From Pseudohalioglobus lutimaris (GTDB lineage: Bacteria > Pseudomonadota > Gammaproteobacteria > Pseudomonadales > Halieaceae), in contig NZ_PKUS01000002.1 in assembly GCF_002866825.1 (NCBI RefSeq), forward strand, positions 434,001-498,000: a DNA stretch of 64,000 bases. The letters run 5' to 3'. The first letter of the stretch is position 1; each line of letters opens with the position of its first letter. A program made the translations under genes and the position numbers. The notes under the pieces were generated by a model, which had not been told where the DNA came from, searched no databases, and worked only from the letters and a program-made list of their open reading frames with translations. This document shows, piece by piece, positions 25,837 through 34,676 of the stretch.

Positions 25837-26712
25837 TCAGTATGTGGGCAGTTCAATAGCGCGGATGGCGTCAAGGCCGCCCACGTTCTGCTGGTATTCG
25901 TCTTCCGAGCCGCCCAGGTACTTGTCCAGGTAGCCCTGGAAGCCACTTTCCTCTTTCGCGGAACCGGTATAGGCCTTGAAGTGAGGAACGTCGAAGCCAT
26001 AGAGAGGTGTGCAGGAACTGGGATGTGCGCCTCCGGGAATGTGCACCACGCCGGTGGTCTGGCTGCGCTCCCAGTGCACCAGGCGCGCTTGCGCGGGATC
26101 GTGGAAAAAACTGGTCTCTACCAGTTCGTCGCAGGAAACGTAGGTTTTCTGCGCCGCCCGGGCGAACCAGTCGTCCAGATAGTGATCGGGGCCGGCGATC
26201 TGGCAGACGCCGCGATTGTCGGCGCGGTCAGCATGAATCAGCGATGCGTCGAGCTTTAGCGCCGGCATGGCGACCCACTCCTTGTCGTCGTAGGGGCTGT
26301 CTATCACTTTGATATCGGGGTTACGATTGATGACATCGGTACCCAGACCCACTTCTGTGGGAATGTAGGGCAAGCCCCAGGCAGCAGCGCGCAGACCCAG
26401 CAACATCATGCCCTCGTCGATCTCCATCACCTCGATGGACCCCGACTGGCGTGCCTGGCGGAAATACGGTTCAAGTGGAATAAAGTCCAGCGAAACAAAG
26501 GCGAAAACCACTTTCTTCACCTTGCCTGCAGCGCAGAGCATACCAACGTCGGCACCGCCATAAGCGACGATAGTCAGGTCCTTGAGGTCGGAGCGGAGTA
26601 TCTCCCGCACCAACGCCATGGGCTTGCGCCGGGGGCCCCAGCCACCGATACCGATGGTCATGCCATCTTCGAGGCTGGCAACAACTTCTGTTGCCGTCAT
26701 TTGCTTGTTCAT
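25837..26712 (-). CDS. ipdA: IpdA, alpha subunit of the ring-opening CoA-transferase-fold hydrolase
   Basis: 291 residues. N-terminal GMTIGIGGWGPRRKPMALV is close to the GGWG.RRKPMA motif I associate with IpdA. GGADVGMLCAAGKVKKVVF follows, then EVMEIDEGMMLLGLRAA, whose Glu (about residue 100) may correspond to the catalytic Glu105 of the mycobacterial enzyme (inference). Length matches the roughly 292-residue homologue. It is in tandem with ipdB. The upstream gene is an Lrp-type regulator 12 bp away, so ipdA is transcribed with the regulators and fadD3. Confidence 0.9.
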   Translation of the reverse strand: MNKQMTATEVVASLEDGMTIGIGGWGPRRKPMALVREILRSDLKDLTIVAYGGADVGMLCAAGKVKKVVFAFVSLDFIPLEPYFRQARQSGSIEVMEIDEGMMLLGLRAAAWGLPYIPTEVGLGTDVINRNPDIKVIDSPYDDKEWVAMPALKLDASLIHADRADNRGVCQIAGPDHYLDDWFARAAQKTYVSCDELVETSFFHDPAQARLVHWERSQTTGVVHIPGGAHPSSCTPLYGFDVPHFKAYTGSAKEESGFQGYLDKYLGGSEDEYQQNVGGLDAIRAIELPTY

Positions 26713-26724
26713 CTGCTTTCCTTC

Positions 26725-27189
26725 TTAACTGACGATCCGCGCCATGCGGTAATCGTGTTTGACGAAATTAACACCCAGGGTGCTTTCAGCCCGACGCACA
26801 CCCGGTATACAACTGATATTGCTGTGCACGAAACGAGCGAGATGCTCGGTATTGCGCACCATTGTAATGGCGAGAATATCGGAACGCCCGAGCATGACCG
26901 CAACAAATCCCAGTTCCGGAATACCGGACAGACGCTGGGCAACTTGCCTGGCCTGATCAGTGCGTTCTACCTCGATCCAGATATAGGCCAGCGTCGCATT
27001 CTGCAGTCGATCAATATTGGTAACCGCGGTGATACGAATCTGGCCCTCCTCCTCCATACGCTTGATGCGAGCGCGCACCGTTCCTTCACTGACTCCCAGG
27101 TGCTCTGCGATCTGGCTGTTGCTGATACGCGCATCCGGCGACAGTCGTTCAACGATAGCCTGGTCTACCGAATCCAGCTTACGCGTCAT
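26725..27189 (-). CDS. Lrp/AsnC-family regulator (second of two in the steroid operon)
   Basis: 154 residues. N-terminal winged helix-turn-helix (NSQIAEHLGVSEGTVRARIKRM, quoted as a region, about 23-45) and a C-terminal RAM/AsnC ligand-binding domain (IWIEVERTD, LGFVAVMLGRSDILAI, IPGVRRAESTLGV). The start overlaps the end of the preceding regulator by 11 bp, so the two are translated together and may form a heteromer. In actinobacteria this pathway is governed by the TetR-type KstR2. No TetR gene is present here. The ligand is unknown; a HIP-CoA-type thioester would be an attractive guess. Confidence 0.9.
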   Translation of the reverse strand: MTRKLDSVDQAIVERLSPDARISNSQIAEHLGVSEGTVRARIKRMEEEGQIRITAVTNIDRLQNATLAYIWIEVERTDQARQVAQRLSGIPELGFVAVMLGRSDILAITMVRNTEHLARFVHSNISCIPGVRRAESTLGVNFVKHDYRMARIVS

Positions 27190-27673
27190 AGAACGGTACC
27201 CAGTCCGGCTGGTTTTTCAACACATCGACCGCGAGTGCCGGCGTCAGGCGACGCACACCGGGAATACCGCCCAGGGTTTCCGCCAGCAGCTCATTGAGGC
27301 TGGCCGGGTCGCGCGCCATAACCAGTATTTCCACATCGTGGTTGCCCACCGCCACATTCACCGAAAAAACCTCGGGAATTCGCGCCAGGTCCTCGGCGAC
27401 CGCTTCCGGAGTACGACCTTCCACCTGCACGCCCACAGCCAGCAACATATCAAAGCCCGCTGCCTGCGTGTCGGTAACAGCAACCACACGCATGGTGTTA
27501 CTGTCTTCCAGCCGCTTGACCCGCGCGCGCACGGTATTCTCCGTGACACCCAGTTCCCGGGCGATAGAGCGATAGGGCATGCGACCGTCTTCGCGCAACA
27601 GGTCGATAATGCCCTGATCGATCTGGTCCAGTTCAACCGGGGCGGTCACGGCGGAGGCAGCCGGGCTGTTCAC
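27179..27673 (-). CDS. Lrp/AsnC-family regulator (first of two in the steroid operon)
   Basis: 164 residues starting at GTG 27673, which overlaps the fadD3 stop (TAGTG). Helix-turn-helix YRSIARELGVTENTVRARVKRL (region about 34-55), then a RAM domain (LLAVGVQVEGRTPEAV, VFSVNVAVGNHDVEILV, IPGVRRLTPALAVDV). It diverges clearly from its neighbour, so it is not a fresh duplication. Likely DNA target: the 12-bp-arm inverted repeat at 29328-29367 upstream of fadD3. If so, the operon would be autoregulated. Confidence 0.9.
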   Translation of the reverse strand: MNSPAASAVTAPVELDQIDQGIIDLLREDGRMPYRSIARELGVTENTVRARVKRLEDSNTMRVVAVTDTQAAGFDMLLAVGVQVEGRTPEAVAEDLARIPEVFSVNVAVGNHDVEILVMARDPASLNELLAETLGGIPGVRRLTPALAVDVLKNQPDWVPFYDA

Positions 27674-29262
27674 TACGAGCTCCCGGCGGCGAGCTCGCGC
27701 AGCTCATTCTTCAACACCTTGCCACCAGCGTTCATCGGCAACTCATCGAGGAAATGCACAGTGCGGGGCACCTTGTAATTGGCCATGTTCTCACGCGCCC
27801 AGTCCACCACTGACTGTGCATCCAGCGTTGCACCGGGCGCTTTCACGATATAAGCCTGTGCCACTTCGCCCATGCGTTCATCGGGCACTCCGATCACCGC
27901 AGCCCGGGCCACGCCGGGCATGCTGCACAGTATGTTTTCGATCTCCGCCGGGTAGGTATTGAAGCCTCCCACGATGAACATGTCCTTGATCCGGTCGGTA
28001 ATGCGCACATAGCCATCCGCATCCATCACTCCCACGTCACCGGTCTTCAACCACCCATCAGCGGTAATGGTGCGTGCCGTCTCTTCCGGGTTATCCAGGT
28101 ATCCGCGCATCACATTGAACCCACGAAACCATATCTCGCCTTCTGCACCAGTGGCGACGGCGTTACCATCCCGATCAACGCATTTCATTTCCACGCCATC
28201 CATGGCGCGGCCAGAGCTGTGCGAAATGCGTTCGGCACTGTCATCGGCGCGACAGATGGAAACAACACCACAGGACTCGGTGAGTCCATAGGCAGTCACC
28301 ACAACTTCGAAGCCCAGCTCACTGCGCATTTGCTCCACCAGCGCCACCGGCACAGGCGCTGCCCCGGTTACCGCCAGGCGCAGGCTGGAGAGGTCATAAT
28401 CCGCCCGGCGGGGATGGGCCAACAGCGACTGGTAGATAGTGGGCGGCCCCGGAATCATGGAAATGCGGTCACGGGCTATCTGCGCCAGCACCGCGTCCAG
28501 ATCGAAACTTTTTACCGGCAGTATATGCGCACCGCGAATGATCGCCGCCAGCCAACCGGCCTTGTAGCCGAAGGAGTGGAAAAACGGATTGATCACCAGG
28601 TAATTGTCGTCTGCACGCATATCGACCGTGGCGCTCCAGTTCTCGAAAGTGCGAATATTCTGGCCGTGGCAGGTCACCACGCCCTTGGGGTTACCCGTGG
28701 TACCGGAGGTAAACAGGATATCCAGGGTATCGTCGGGGGTGATGGCATCCGCACGTCGGGCAACCTCGTCTTCGCCCACTGCCTCGCCGGCGGCGAGAAA
28801 GGCTTCCCAGTCCTCGCAGCCCTGGCTTGCGGCAGCGCCGCCCTCCAGTAGCACCGTACGTTGCAACGCCGGCAGGTCCTGCCCTTGCAACAGGTCCGGA
28901 TAATTCACTCCCAGGAAGTCACCTACGGTGAACAGCAGTTTTGCACCACTGGCCCTGAGCACGTAGGCAGCCTCTGCACCCTTCATGCGGGTATTCAGGG
29001 GAACCAGCACACCGCCCACACTCTGGGCGCCGATAGCGGCGATGACCCATTGATAGATATTGGGTGCCCAGATGGCGATGCGTTCGCCGGGCTCAAGACC
29101 GGCGGCTATGAAGGCGCGGCCAGCCGCAACACGGGCGGCATCCAGCTGGCGATAGGTCAGGCTCACATCGCCGTCAGTGATTGAAGGACGTTCGGCAAAC
29201 GCCTTCGCTGACTGGGAAACCAGCTGAGGAAGGGTTCTCGCCTGATAAGTGTCTGCTGCCAT
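27673..29262 (-). CDS. fadD3: FadD3-like acyl-CoA synthetase (HIP-CoA ligase)
   Basis: 529 residues, ANL superfamily. A3 motif DILFTSGTTGNPKGVV, A5 region VTAYGLTESCGVV, A8 hinge TGDVGVMDADGYVRITDRIKD (region) and C-terminal GGKVLKNELRELA with the catalytic Lys. It is the first gene of the 15-gene operon. FadD3 activates 3aa-H-4a(3'-propanoate)-7aB-methylhexahydro-1,5-indanedione (HIP) to its CoA thioester, the entry step of ring C/D degradation. The neighbours make that the best assignment, although ANL enzymes cannot be told apart by motifs alone. Promoter and operator candidates lie directly upstream. Confidence 0.85.
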   Translation of the reverse strand: MAADTYQARTLPQLVSQSAKAFAERPSITDGDVSLTYRQLDAARVAAGRAFIAAGLEPGERIAIWAPNIYQWVIAAIGAQSVGGVLVPLNTRMKGAEAAYVLRASGAKLLFTVGDFLGVNYPDLLQGQDLPALQRTVLLEGGAAASQGCEDWEAFLAAGEAVGEDEVARRADAITPDDTLDILFTSGTTGNPKGVVTCHGQNIRTFENWSATVDMRADDNYLVINPFFHSFGYKAGWLAAIIRGAHILPVKSFDLDAVLAQIARDRISMIPGPPTIYQSLLAHPRRADYDLSSLRLAVTGAAPVPVALVEQMRSELGFEVVVTAYGLTESCGVVSICRADDSAERISHSSGRAMDGVEMKCVDRDGNAVATGAEGEIWFRGFNVMRGYLDNPEETARTITADGWLKTGDVGVMDADGYVRITDRIKDMFIVGGFNTYPAEIENILCSMPGVARAAVIGVPDERMGEVAQAYIVKAPGATLDAQSVVDWARENMANYKVPRTVHFLDELPMNAGGKVLKNELRELAAGSS

Positions 29263-29297
29263 GCGGTGCGCGTGCTCCAGAACGTTGTGAGACCTGC

Positions 29298-29326
29298 ATA
29301 TTAGTCAGTACCACGCATGAGAACAA
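29298..29326 (-). promoter_or_regulatory. Promoter of the steroid-degradation operon
   Basis: On the minus strand TTGTTC (29321-29326) is separated by 17 bp from TAATAT (29298-29303), placing the transcript start about 29 bases before the fadD3 ATG. The -35 is poor (3 of 6), which fits activator-assisted initiation from the adjacent inverted repeat. Confidence 0.5.
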
Positions 29327-29327
29327 G

Positions 29328-29367
29328 CGGTATTCGTAATATATGGTTTAATATTTTACGAATACCG
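29328..29367. promoter_or_regulatory. Inverted-repeat operator, probably for the Lrp/AsnC regulators
   Basis: CGGTATTCGTAA (29328-29339) is the perfect reverse complement of TTACGAATACCG (29356-29367). The 16-bp spacer is AT-rich and itself contains ATAT...ATAT symmetry (29341-29344 and 29351-29354). The site abuts the -35 box of the fadD3 promoter on its upstream side. Lrp-family proteins favour such long, AT-centred, partly palindromic sites, and two of them are encoded just downstream. Confidence 0.65.
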
Positions 29368-29544
29368 TCAGTTTCGCAGCATTTCGAACCAGGTATGCGT
29401 AGCGGCATTGGACGAAGCAAAGCCGATAACAGGGTCGCTTGAAGCGAGCCACAGTTCCCATGGAGACGGGCGTACAGCACATGCCTGTATTGCGCTGATG
29501 GCGGTCTGCACGGGGGTAACAAGCAATCCACCCCCTGCGACCAA

Positions 29545-30381
29545 CTAGATTTGAACCAATTCCCAGGTCAGGTCCTCGGAATGCTGCAGCGCGCGATTTT
29601 CCTGGTGCAACTTGATCAGGTGGGCACTCATGGAGAGCTTGGCCATCTCGTGCAGACTCTCGTCCACATCGTCGTACACCACCTTCACCAGCGTATCGAG
29701 GCCAGCCCTGCCAGTAGTGCGTAATCCCTTGATCACCTTGCTCTCCCGCTTCAAGCGGTGATTGACCAGCCATTCGACCACCGCACGGGAATCCTCCATG
29801 ACCTCACCATGCCCGGGAGCAATCAGGCGCAGGTCATAGCGCAATAGCAGTTGCAGTGATTCGATATACGCTTTCATATCACCACTGGGCGGTATGATCA
29901 CCACGGTGGAACCGTTCATGATGTGATCGCCGGCAAACATCATGCGCTCCTCTTCAAGGTAGAAGCAGTAGTGATTGCTGACATGGCCGGGGGTATGCAC
30001 AGCGCGCAGGGTGAACTCATCGGTCGCCAGCACGTCATCGTGCGTCACCTTCCAACTGGGGCGGAAGGTATCGTCCTGAAACATATCGTCCGCGGGCAAC
30101 GCCCCCAGCACCTCCGCGCCGGTAGCCTGGTGCAGCGCCTGCCAGGCAGGTGAATGATCAGGATGGGTGTGGGTACATACAATCCACTTGATGCGCCCGG
30201 CTCCCGCTTCCAGGATGGCGTCTATGTGCTCAGTAATGGCGGGACCGGGGTCCAGTACCGCTATCTCTTTATCGCCAAGCAAATAGGTGTTGGTACCCGC
30301 ACCAGTCATCACGCCCGGGTTCGGCGCAACGATGCGCCGGACTCTCGGGTTCAGCCGAAAGGCGATGCCGTGATCAAGCAT
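29545..30381 (-). CDS. MBL-fold metallohydrolase (LACTB2-like)
   Basis: 278 residues. The zinc motif is THTHPDHS, followed by HTPGHVSNHY, FAGDHIMNGST and IAPGHGEVM, i.e. a complete metallo-beta-lactamase-fold metal site. A C-terminal helical winged-helix-like extension (about 205-278) gives the LACTB2/RNase-type domain layout. Substrate cannot be told: thioester or ester hydrolysis and RNA cleavage both occur in this group. It starts 3 bp after the fabV stop, so the two are co-transcribed, and is separated from fadD3 by the 282-bp regulatory gap. It could help with CoA thioester turnover, but nothing shows this directly. Confidence 0.85.
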   Translation of the reverse strand: MLDHGIAFRLNPRVRRIVAPNPGVMTGAGTNTYLLGDKEIAVLDPGPAITEHIDAILEAGAGRIKWIVCTHTHPDHSPAWQALHQATGAEVLGALPADDMFQDDTFRPSWKVTHDDVLATDEFTLRAVHTPGHVSNHYCFYLEEERMMFAGDHIMNGSTVVIIPPSGDMKAYIESLQLLLRYDLRLIAPGHGEVMEDSRAVVEWLVNHRLKRESKVIKGLRTTGRAGLDTLVKVVYDDVDESLHEMAKLSMSAHLIKLHQENRALQHSEDLTWELVQI

Positions 30382-30384
30382 CGG

Positions 30385-31575
30385 TCAGACCATGTTCTCT
30401 ATGGGGGCTACCGGATCGACATCTGCCTCGTAATCCACTCCATCCACTTCAAAGCCAAACAGCTGCAGGAACTCACGCTTGTAGCCGACAAAGTCTGAAA
30501 GCTGGTGCAGGGTGTCGGTGTTGATGTCCTGCCACAATGCAGCTACCGCAGCCTGGATTTCGGGGTCCAGCTCTTTGCCGTCGGCGCGCAGCCTGCCCTC
30601 GTCATCGAGGGTGGGTGACTTGCCGTAAAGTGAGTCACGGAACAGACCGTCCACCTGCTCGATGCAGCCTTCATGCACACCGCGCTCTTTCATCACCTTG
30701 AACAGCAAAGCCAGGTAGATCGGCATGGCGGGAATGGCAGCACTGGCCTGGGTCACCACCGCCTTGAGCACAGAGACACGGGCATCGCCGCCCTTAGCCG
30801 CCAGTCGTTCACGGATATCAATTACCCGCTTGTCCAGGTCCTTCTTGGCCGCGCCGATAGTGCCGTGCCAGTAGATATCCCAGGTGAGCTTGTCACCAAT
30901 GTAGGTATAGGCCGTGGTCTTGGCGCCGTCCGCCAGCACACCGGCTTCATCCAGGGCCTCAATCCACATCTGCCAGTCCTCTCCACCCATCACCGCTACG
31001 GTGTTGTCAATTTCTTCCTGGGTGGCCGCCTCGAGGTGAAAATCCTGAACTTCTTCCTTGTCAGTGTTGACGCCTTTCTGGGTGGCATCGGCGCCAATCG
31101 GCTTGAGCGTGGAATTGTAGACAACCCCGGTATCCGGGTGCTGGCGCCGCGGTGCCGCGAGGCTATAGACCACCAGATCGACCTCGCCCAGATCTTCCTT
31201 GATGGTTTCAATGGTCTTCTGCTTGATCTCATTGGAGAAGGCGTCGCCATTGATGCTCTTCGCATACAGCCCATCCTGCTCGGCAAACTTGTGAAAAGCC
31301 GCTGAGTTGTACCAACCCGCTGTACCCGGCTTGCGCTCAGTGCCCTCTTTTTCAAAGAAGATCCCCAGGGTGGAAGCACCGCCACCAAAGGCGGCGCTGA
31401 TACGAGAGGCCAGTCCATAGCCGGTTGACGCACCGATTACCAGAACACGCTTGGGGCCATCTTCGATGGTGCCCTGTTTTTTAACATAGTCTATCTGGTT
31501 GCGAACATTGGCTTCACAGCCGGTGGGATGGGTGGTTATGCAAAGAAAACCGCGTACGCGAGGTTTGATGATCAT
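30385..31575 (-). CDS. fabV: FabV-type enoyl-[ACP]/trans-2-enoyl-CoA reductase
   Basis: 396 residues, the standard FabV length. N-terminal [16 protein letters not shown] is characteristic. The NAD-binding glycine motif is [19 protein letters not shown]. The active-site Tyr-X8-Lys is present in [10 protein letters not shown], with the upstream [10 protein letters not shown] tyrosine. FabV catalyses the last reduction of the fatty-acid elongation cycle with NADH and is intrinsically triclosan-tolerant. ATG 31575 is the natural start. It is followed closely by the MBL-fold gene. Whether it is the only enoyl reductase of the cell cannot be seen here. Confidence 0.95.
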   Translation of the reverse strand: MIIKPRVRGFLCITTHPTGCEANVRNQIDYVKKQGTIEDGPKRVLVIGASTGYGLASRISAAFGGGASTLGIFFEKEGTERKPGTAGWYNSAAFHKFAEQDGLYAKSINGDAFSNEIKQKTIETIKEDLGEVDLVVYSLAAPRRQHPDTGVVYNSTLKPIGADATQKGVNTDKEEVQDFHLEAATQEEIDNTVAVMGGEDWQMWIEALDEAGVLADGAKTTAYTYIGDKLTWDIYWHGTIGAAKKDLDKRVIDIRERLAAKGGDARVSVLKAVVTQASAAIPAMPIYLALLFKVMKERGVHEGCIEQVDGLFRDSLYGKSPTLDDEGRLRADGKELDPEIQAAVAALWQDINTDTLHQLSDFVGYKREFLQLFGFEVDGVDYEADVDPVAPIENMV

Positions 31576-31682
31576 GTGCAGAGTATTCCTGGCCTATTCA
31601 GTGATGCACTGGCGCGAACCAGTGACCCGAAAGTCTACCACAGGCTGCCGCACGCATCATGCGCCCAGCATCCCGCCTGCAC

Positions 31683-33437
31683 TCAGATACTGGTGATCCA
31701 AAGGGTCTGGTAGGGCTGCACCTCGACCACCTCATCACGCGAATGGAAGTGCGCCCCGCCGATCAGGTCCAGCCATGCGTCGGTACCGATAAGACTGATG
31801 TCAGACAGCGCCAGGGGAAGTGGCTGGTCACTGATATTGCTGATGCAAAAAACGCTCTGGCGTCTATCGATACTCTGCCGCCAGAAACCGAACAGGGCGC
31901 TGCCCAGGTGCAGGGAGAACTGCGTGGCATTGGGGTGAAAAGCGGATTGTTCGCGGCGCAGCGACAGCAGTGCCTTGATACGTTCAAATACTCTGGCGTG
32001 AATCGAATCCTCACTGGACAACACCGCCTTTAAATGCGGATAGCTCCATTGATGCCGGTTGATGGCGCGATAGTGCCCACTGTGCTCGACCCGGTCGTAG
32101 TCATTGCGCGTACCCAACAGGCTGTGAATATAGATGCCGGGAATACCCTCGAGAGCCAGCATGATAGCGTGAGCGCAGACGAAGCGCTCCAGCCCCCACT
32201 GGTCCGGCCCCTCGGTTGTGCCCTGCAGGGCATCGAACAGGGAAATGTTGATCTCGTAAGGTTTGCTCTCGCCATTTTCCAGCGCGCGGTGGGACACATG
32301 ACCACCGAACCGGTGCATGGTCTCGACCAGGGCATCCAGTTCCTCATCGCTTAACAGACCCTCCGCTGGACGCAGCCCGATACCATCATGCGAGGCAATA
32401 AAGTTGAAGTAGGCGGTGCCGCTCTGCGCCGGCGGCATGCTCATCATCCACAATTTCAGGTGACTGCAGTCTCCGGTCACCAGCGTGTTGACCAGCAGCG
32501 GCGGGAGGGAGAAGTTATAAACGCAGTGCGCCTCGTTGGCGTTGCCAAAGTAGGATAAGTTCTGCTGGATGGGGATATTGGTCTCGGTGATCAGCAGCGC
32601 GTCGGGCTGGGCATGCTCTACCAGGGTACGCAGCAGGCGCACCACCTCATGGGTTTCTTCCAGATTAAGACAGTCCGTGCCGGGGACTTTCCACAGGAAG
32701 GCCACGGCATCCAGACGAAAAATACGCACGCCGTTGTCCAGGTATTGCCGCGCAATAGAAACGAACTGCCTGAGCACGTCTGGATTGCGAAAGTCCAGGT
32801 CCACCTGGTCGTGACTGAAGGTGCACCAGACGTGACGCGTGCCCTCAGCCGTCTCTACCTCGCGCAACAAGGGTGAGGTGCGCGGGCGCACCACGGCACT
32901 GAGGTCATCCTGCGGTGAGGCTGTGAAAAAATAATCTTTGCCCGGCGACTCGCCGCGCAGAAAATTCTCGAACCAGAGGCTGCGCCCGGAGCAGTGGTTG
33001 ATCACCAGGTCGGCCATCAGGTCATAGTCGCGCGCAATGGTGTTGATGTCGCCCCAATCACCGAGGAACTCATTAACACTGGAGTAATCCAGCACGGCGA
33101 AGCCATCGTCGGAGCTCCAGGGATAAAAGGGCAGAATATGGACACCGGTGAGCAAACCATCTGTGTGGTCGTCGAGGAATTGCTTGAGCGTCACCAGCGG
33201 TTTTTCTTGGTCCCTGAGCAGACTATCACCGTAGGTGATCATCAACGCATCGCGCTGGCTCCAGTGATTTACATAGGCGGGCCGGGTGTCACTGTGCTGA
33301 TCCAGACCCATAAGCTCCAGCAGAGCCAGGGCGAGCTCGCCATGATCCATCGCAATAGGCGTATCGTGATAGATCGCCTCCACATGGTGGCGGACGCGCT
33401 CCAGCAGGCGCCCGCTCTCCTCAACCTTCTGCAGCAT
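31683..33437 (-). CDS. GH13_18 phosphorylase, probably glucosylglycerate phosphorylase
   Basis: 584 residues of sucrose-phosphorylase-type GH13. [17 protein letters not shown] marks the first conserved region. The nucleophile Asp lies in [15 protein letters not shown], the acid/base Glu in LLITETNIP, and the transition-state Asp in [11 protein letters not shown]. It ends in the usual short beta-domain. GH13_18 enzymes act on sucrose, glucosylglycerol or glucosylglycerate. The three upstream genes (glycerate kinase, GpgP, GpgS) point to glucosylglycerate: it would release glucose 1-phosphate and D-glycerate. E. coli YcjM and a Meiothermus enzyme have this activity. Last gene of the four-gene operon, 9 bp after gpgS. 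Confidence 0.85.
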   Translation of the reverse strand: MLQKVEESGRLLERVRHHVEAIYHDTPIAMDHGELALALLELMGLDQHSDTRPAYVNHWSQRDALMITYGDSLLRDQEKPLVTLKQFLDDHTDGLLTGVHILPFYPWSSDDGFAVLDYSSVNEFLGDWGDINTIARDYDLMADLVINHCSGRSLWFENFLRGESPGKDYFFTASPQDDLSAVVRPRTSPLLREVETAEGTRHVWCTFSHDQVDLDFRNPDVLRQFVSIARQYLDNGVRIFRLDAVAFLWKVPGTDCLNLEETHEVVRLLRTLVEHAQPDALLITETNIPIQQNLSYFGNANEAHCVYNFSLPPLLVNTLVTGDCSHLKLWMMSMPPAQSGTAYFNFIASHDGIGLRPAEGLLSDEELDALVETMHRFGGHVSHRALENGESKPYEINISLFDALQGTTEGPDQWGLERFVCAHAIMLALEGIPGIYIHSLLGTRNDYDRVEHSGHYRAINRHQWSYPHLKAVLSSEDSIHARVFERIKALLSLRREQSAFHPNATQFSLHLGSALFGFWRQSIDRRQSVFCISNISDQPLPLALSDISLIGTDAWLDLIGGAHFHSRDEVVEVQPYQTLWITSI

Positions 33438-33446
33438 CGATCTACC

Positions 33447-34670
33447 CTATTTGCCGTACTCTTCGTGGTCAGCTTCCACCGCGTCGTGTAACTGTTCGAG
33501 GATATCCGGCACGGCGCTGATGACCCTGCTCCAGCTGGGTATGAACGGCCGCTCCATGGGCCGGTCCAGGAATGCCTCGCCAGCCTTCATGACATTCTCG
33601 GCAAACAACTCAACCGCTTTTTCCTCGCCATGCACGTCCAGCGAGAGACCGTTCATCACCGCGTCGTTGTGATAGGTCTCCACGAAGTCCAGTGCTATCC
33701 GGTAGTAGGTTGCCTTGAGCGAACGGAAGGTCTCGGTATTGAAGGTCACACCGCGGGTTGCCAGCTTGCGGAATAAAGCCTTGGAGATATCAATGGACAT
33801 CCTGGATAGCCCGCCCTGGTCATCATCCTCGGACAGGTCCTGGTGCTTGTGATCGTAGACATCAGCAATATCGGCCTGACACAGTCGATTATTGGCGTAA
33901 TTGCGATACATCTCCGAGAGCACTCCAATTTCCAGCCCCCAGTCGCTGGGGATTAGGATGTCGTTGAGCACGTCCCGACGGAAAGAAAATTCGCCGGCGA
34001 GTGGATAGCGGAAACTGTCCATATAGTCCAGATACTCCATCTCGCCCAATACCTTTTTCAGGGCCCGCAGCAGTGGCGTGACCAACAGCCGACTGACCCG
34101 CCCATTGATCTTTCCATCCGCCACGCGTGCGTAATACCCCTTGCAGAATTCGTAGTTGAACCGCGGGTGTGCCACGGGATAGATCAACCGTGCCAGCATT
34201 GAGCGCTCGTAGGTCAGGATGTCACAGTCGTGCAGGGCCACCGACTCGGTACGGTTGGAGGCCAGGGTGTAGCCCATGCAGTACCAGACATTGCGGCCCT
34301 TACCCAGTTCACGCGGCGCAAGATCCTGTTCCTGCAGCAACTTGTCCAGCGCCTGCAGACGCGGCCCCTCGTTCCAGAGAACGCGATGGCGCTGGGGCAG
34401 CCGGCCAAAAAACGTCAGCGCGTTGCGGAATTGCGACTCATCTGCCCTGTCCAGACCAATTACGATTTCCGACAAATAACTCGCTGGTTTCAATTCCTCG
34501 AGGATGGCTGGCAGGGCCTCACCTTCCAACTCGGAATAGAGGGAAGGCAGTATCAAACCCATGGGGCGTTCTCTGGAAAATCGCTGCAGCTCTGCCTCGA
34601 GATCCGGCAGCGGCCGGTTCGCGAGATTGTGCAGGGTTGTAATTATGCCGTTCTGGTAGAAATCACCCAT
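33447..34670 (-). CDS. gpgS: Glucosyl-3-phosphoglycerate synthase (GT81)
   Basis: 407 residues. GT-A fold with MGLILPSLYSELEG (nucleotide binding), IVIGLDRAD, ALHDCDILTY (the metal-binding DXD-type triad) and RFNYEFCKGYYARV. GSLAGEF-like residues appear as YPLAGEFSFRRDVL, followed by DWGLEIGVLSE, as expected for GpgS and related mannosyl-3-phosphoglycerate synthases. It transfers glucose from an NDP-sugar to 3-phosphoglycerate, giving glucosyl-3-phosphoglycerate for the GpgP phosphatase encoded 6 bp upstream. The product pathway makes the compatible solute glucosylglycerate, often induced by nitrogen limitation or salt. Confidence 0.9.
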   Translation of the reverse strand: MGDFYQNGIITTLHNLANRPLPDLEAELQRFSRERPMGLILPSLYSELEGEALPAILEELKPASYLSEIVIGLDRADESQFRNALTFFGRLPQRHRVLWNEGPRLQALDKLLQEQDLAPRELGKGRNVWYCMGYTLASNRTESVALHDCDILTYERSMLARLIYPVAHPRFNYEFCKGYYARVADGKINGRVSRLLVTPLLRALKKVLGEMEYLDYMDSFRYPLAGEFSFRRDVLNDILIPSDWGLEIGVLSEMYRNYANNRLCQADIADVYDHKHQDLSEDDDQGGLSRMSIDISKALFRKLATRGVTFNTETFRSLKATYYRIALDFVETYHNDAVMNGLSLDVHGEEKAVELFAENVMKAGEAFLDRPMERPFIPSWSRVISAVPDILEQLHDAVEADHEEYGK

Positions 34671-34676
34671 TGCTCA

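Noticed and set aside
25818-26000. N-terminal extension of ipdB into ipdA
   Set aside because: It would overlap ipdA by over 160 bp. A consensus ribosome site and the conserved N-terminus support ATG 25817.
14084-29262. Reading the cluster as a generic fatty-acid beta-oxidation or phenylacetate operon
   Set aside because: IpdA/IpdB-type CoA-transferase-fold subunits, an NMO-family IpdC, the FadA6-type thiolase motifs and paired degenerate ACADs together fit steroid C/D-ring degradation much better.
33447-34670. Mannosyl-3-phosphoglycerate synthase as the identity of the GT81-type gene
   Set aside because: The phosphorylase in the same operon acts on alpha-glucosides in all known GH13_18 members, so glucosyl-3-phosphoglycerate is the more coherent product. 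It is not fully excluded.
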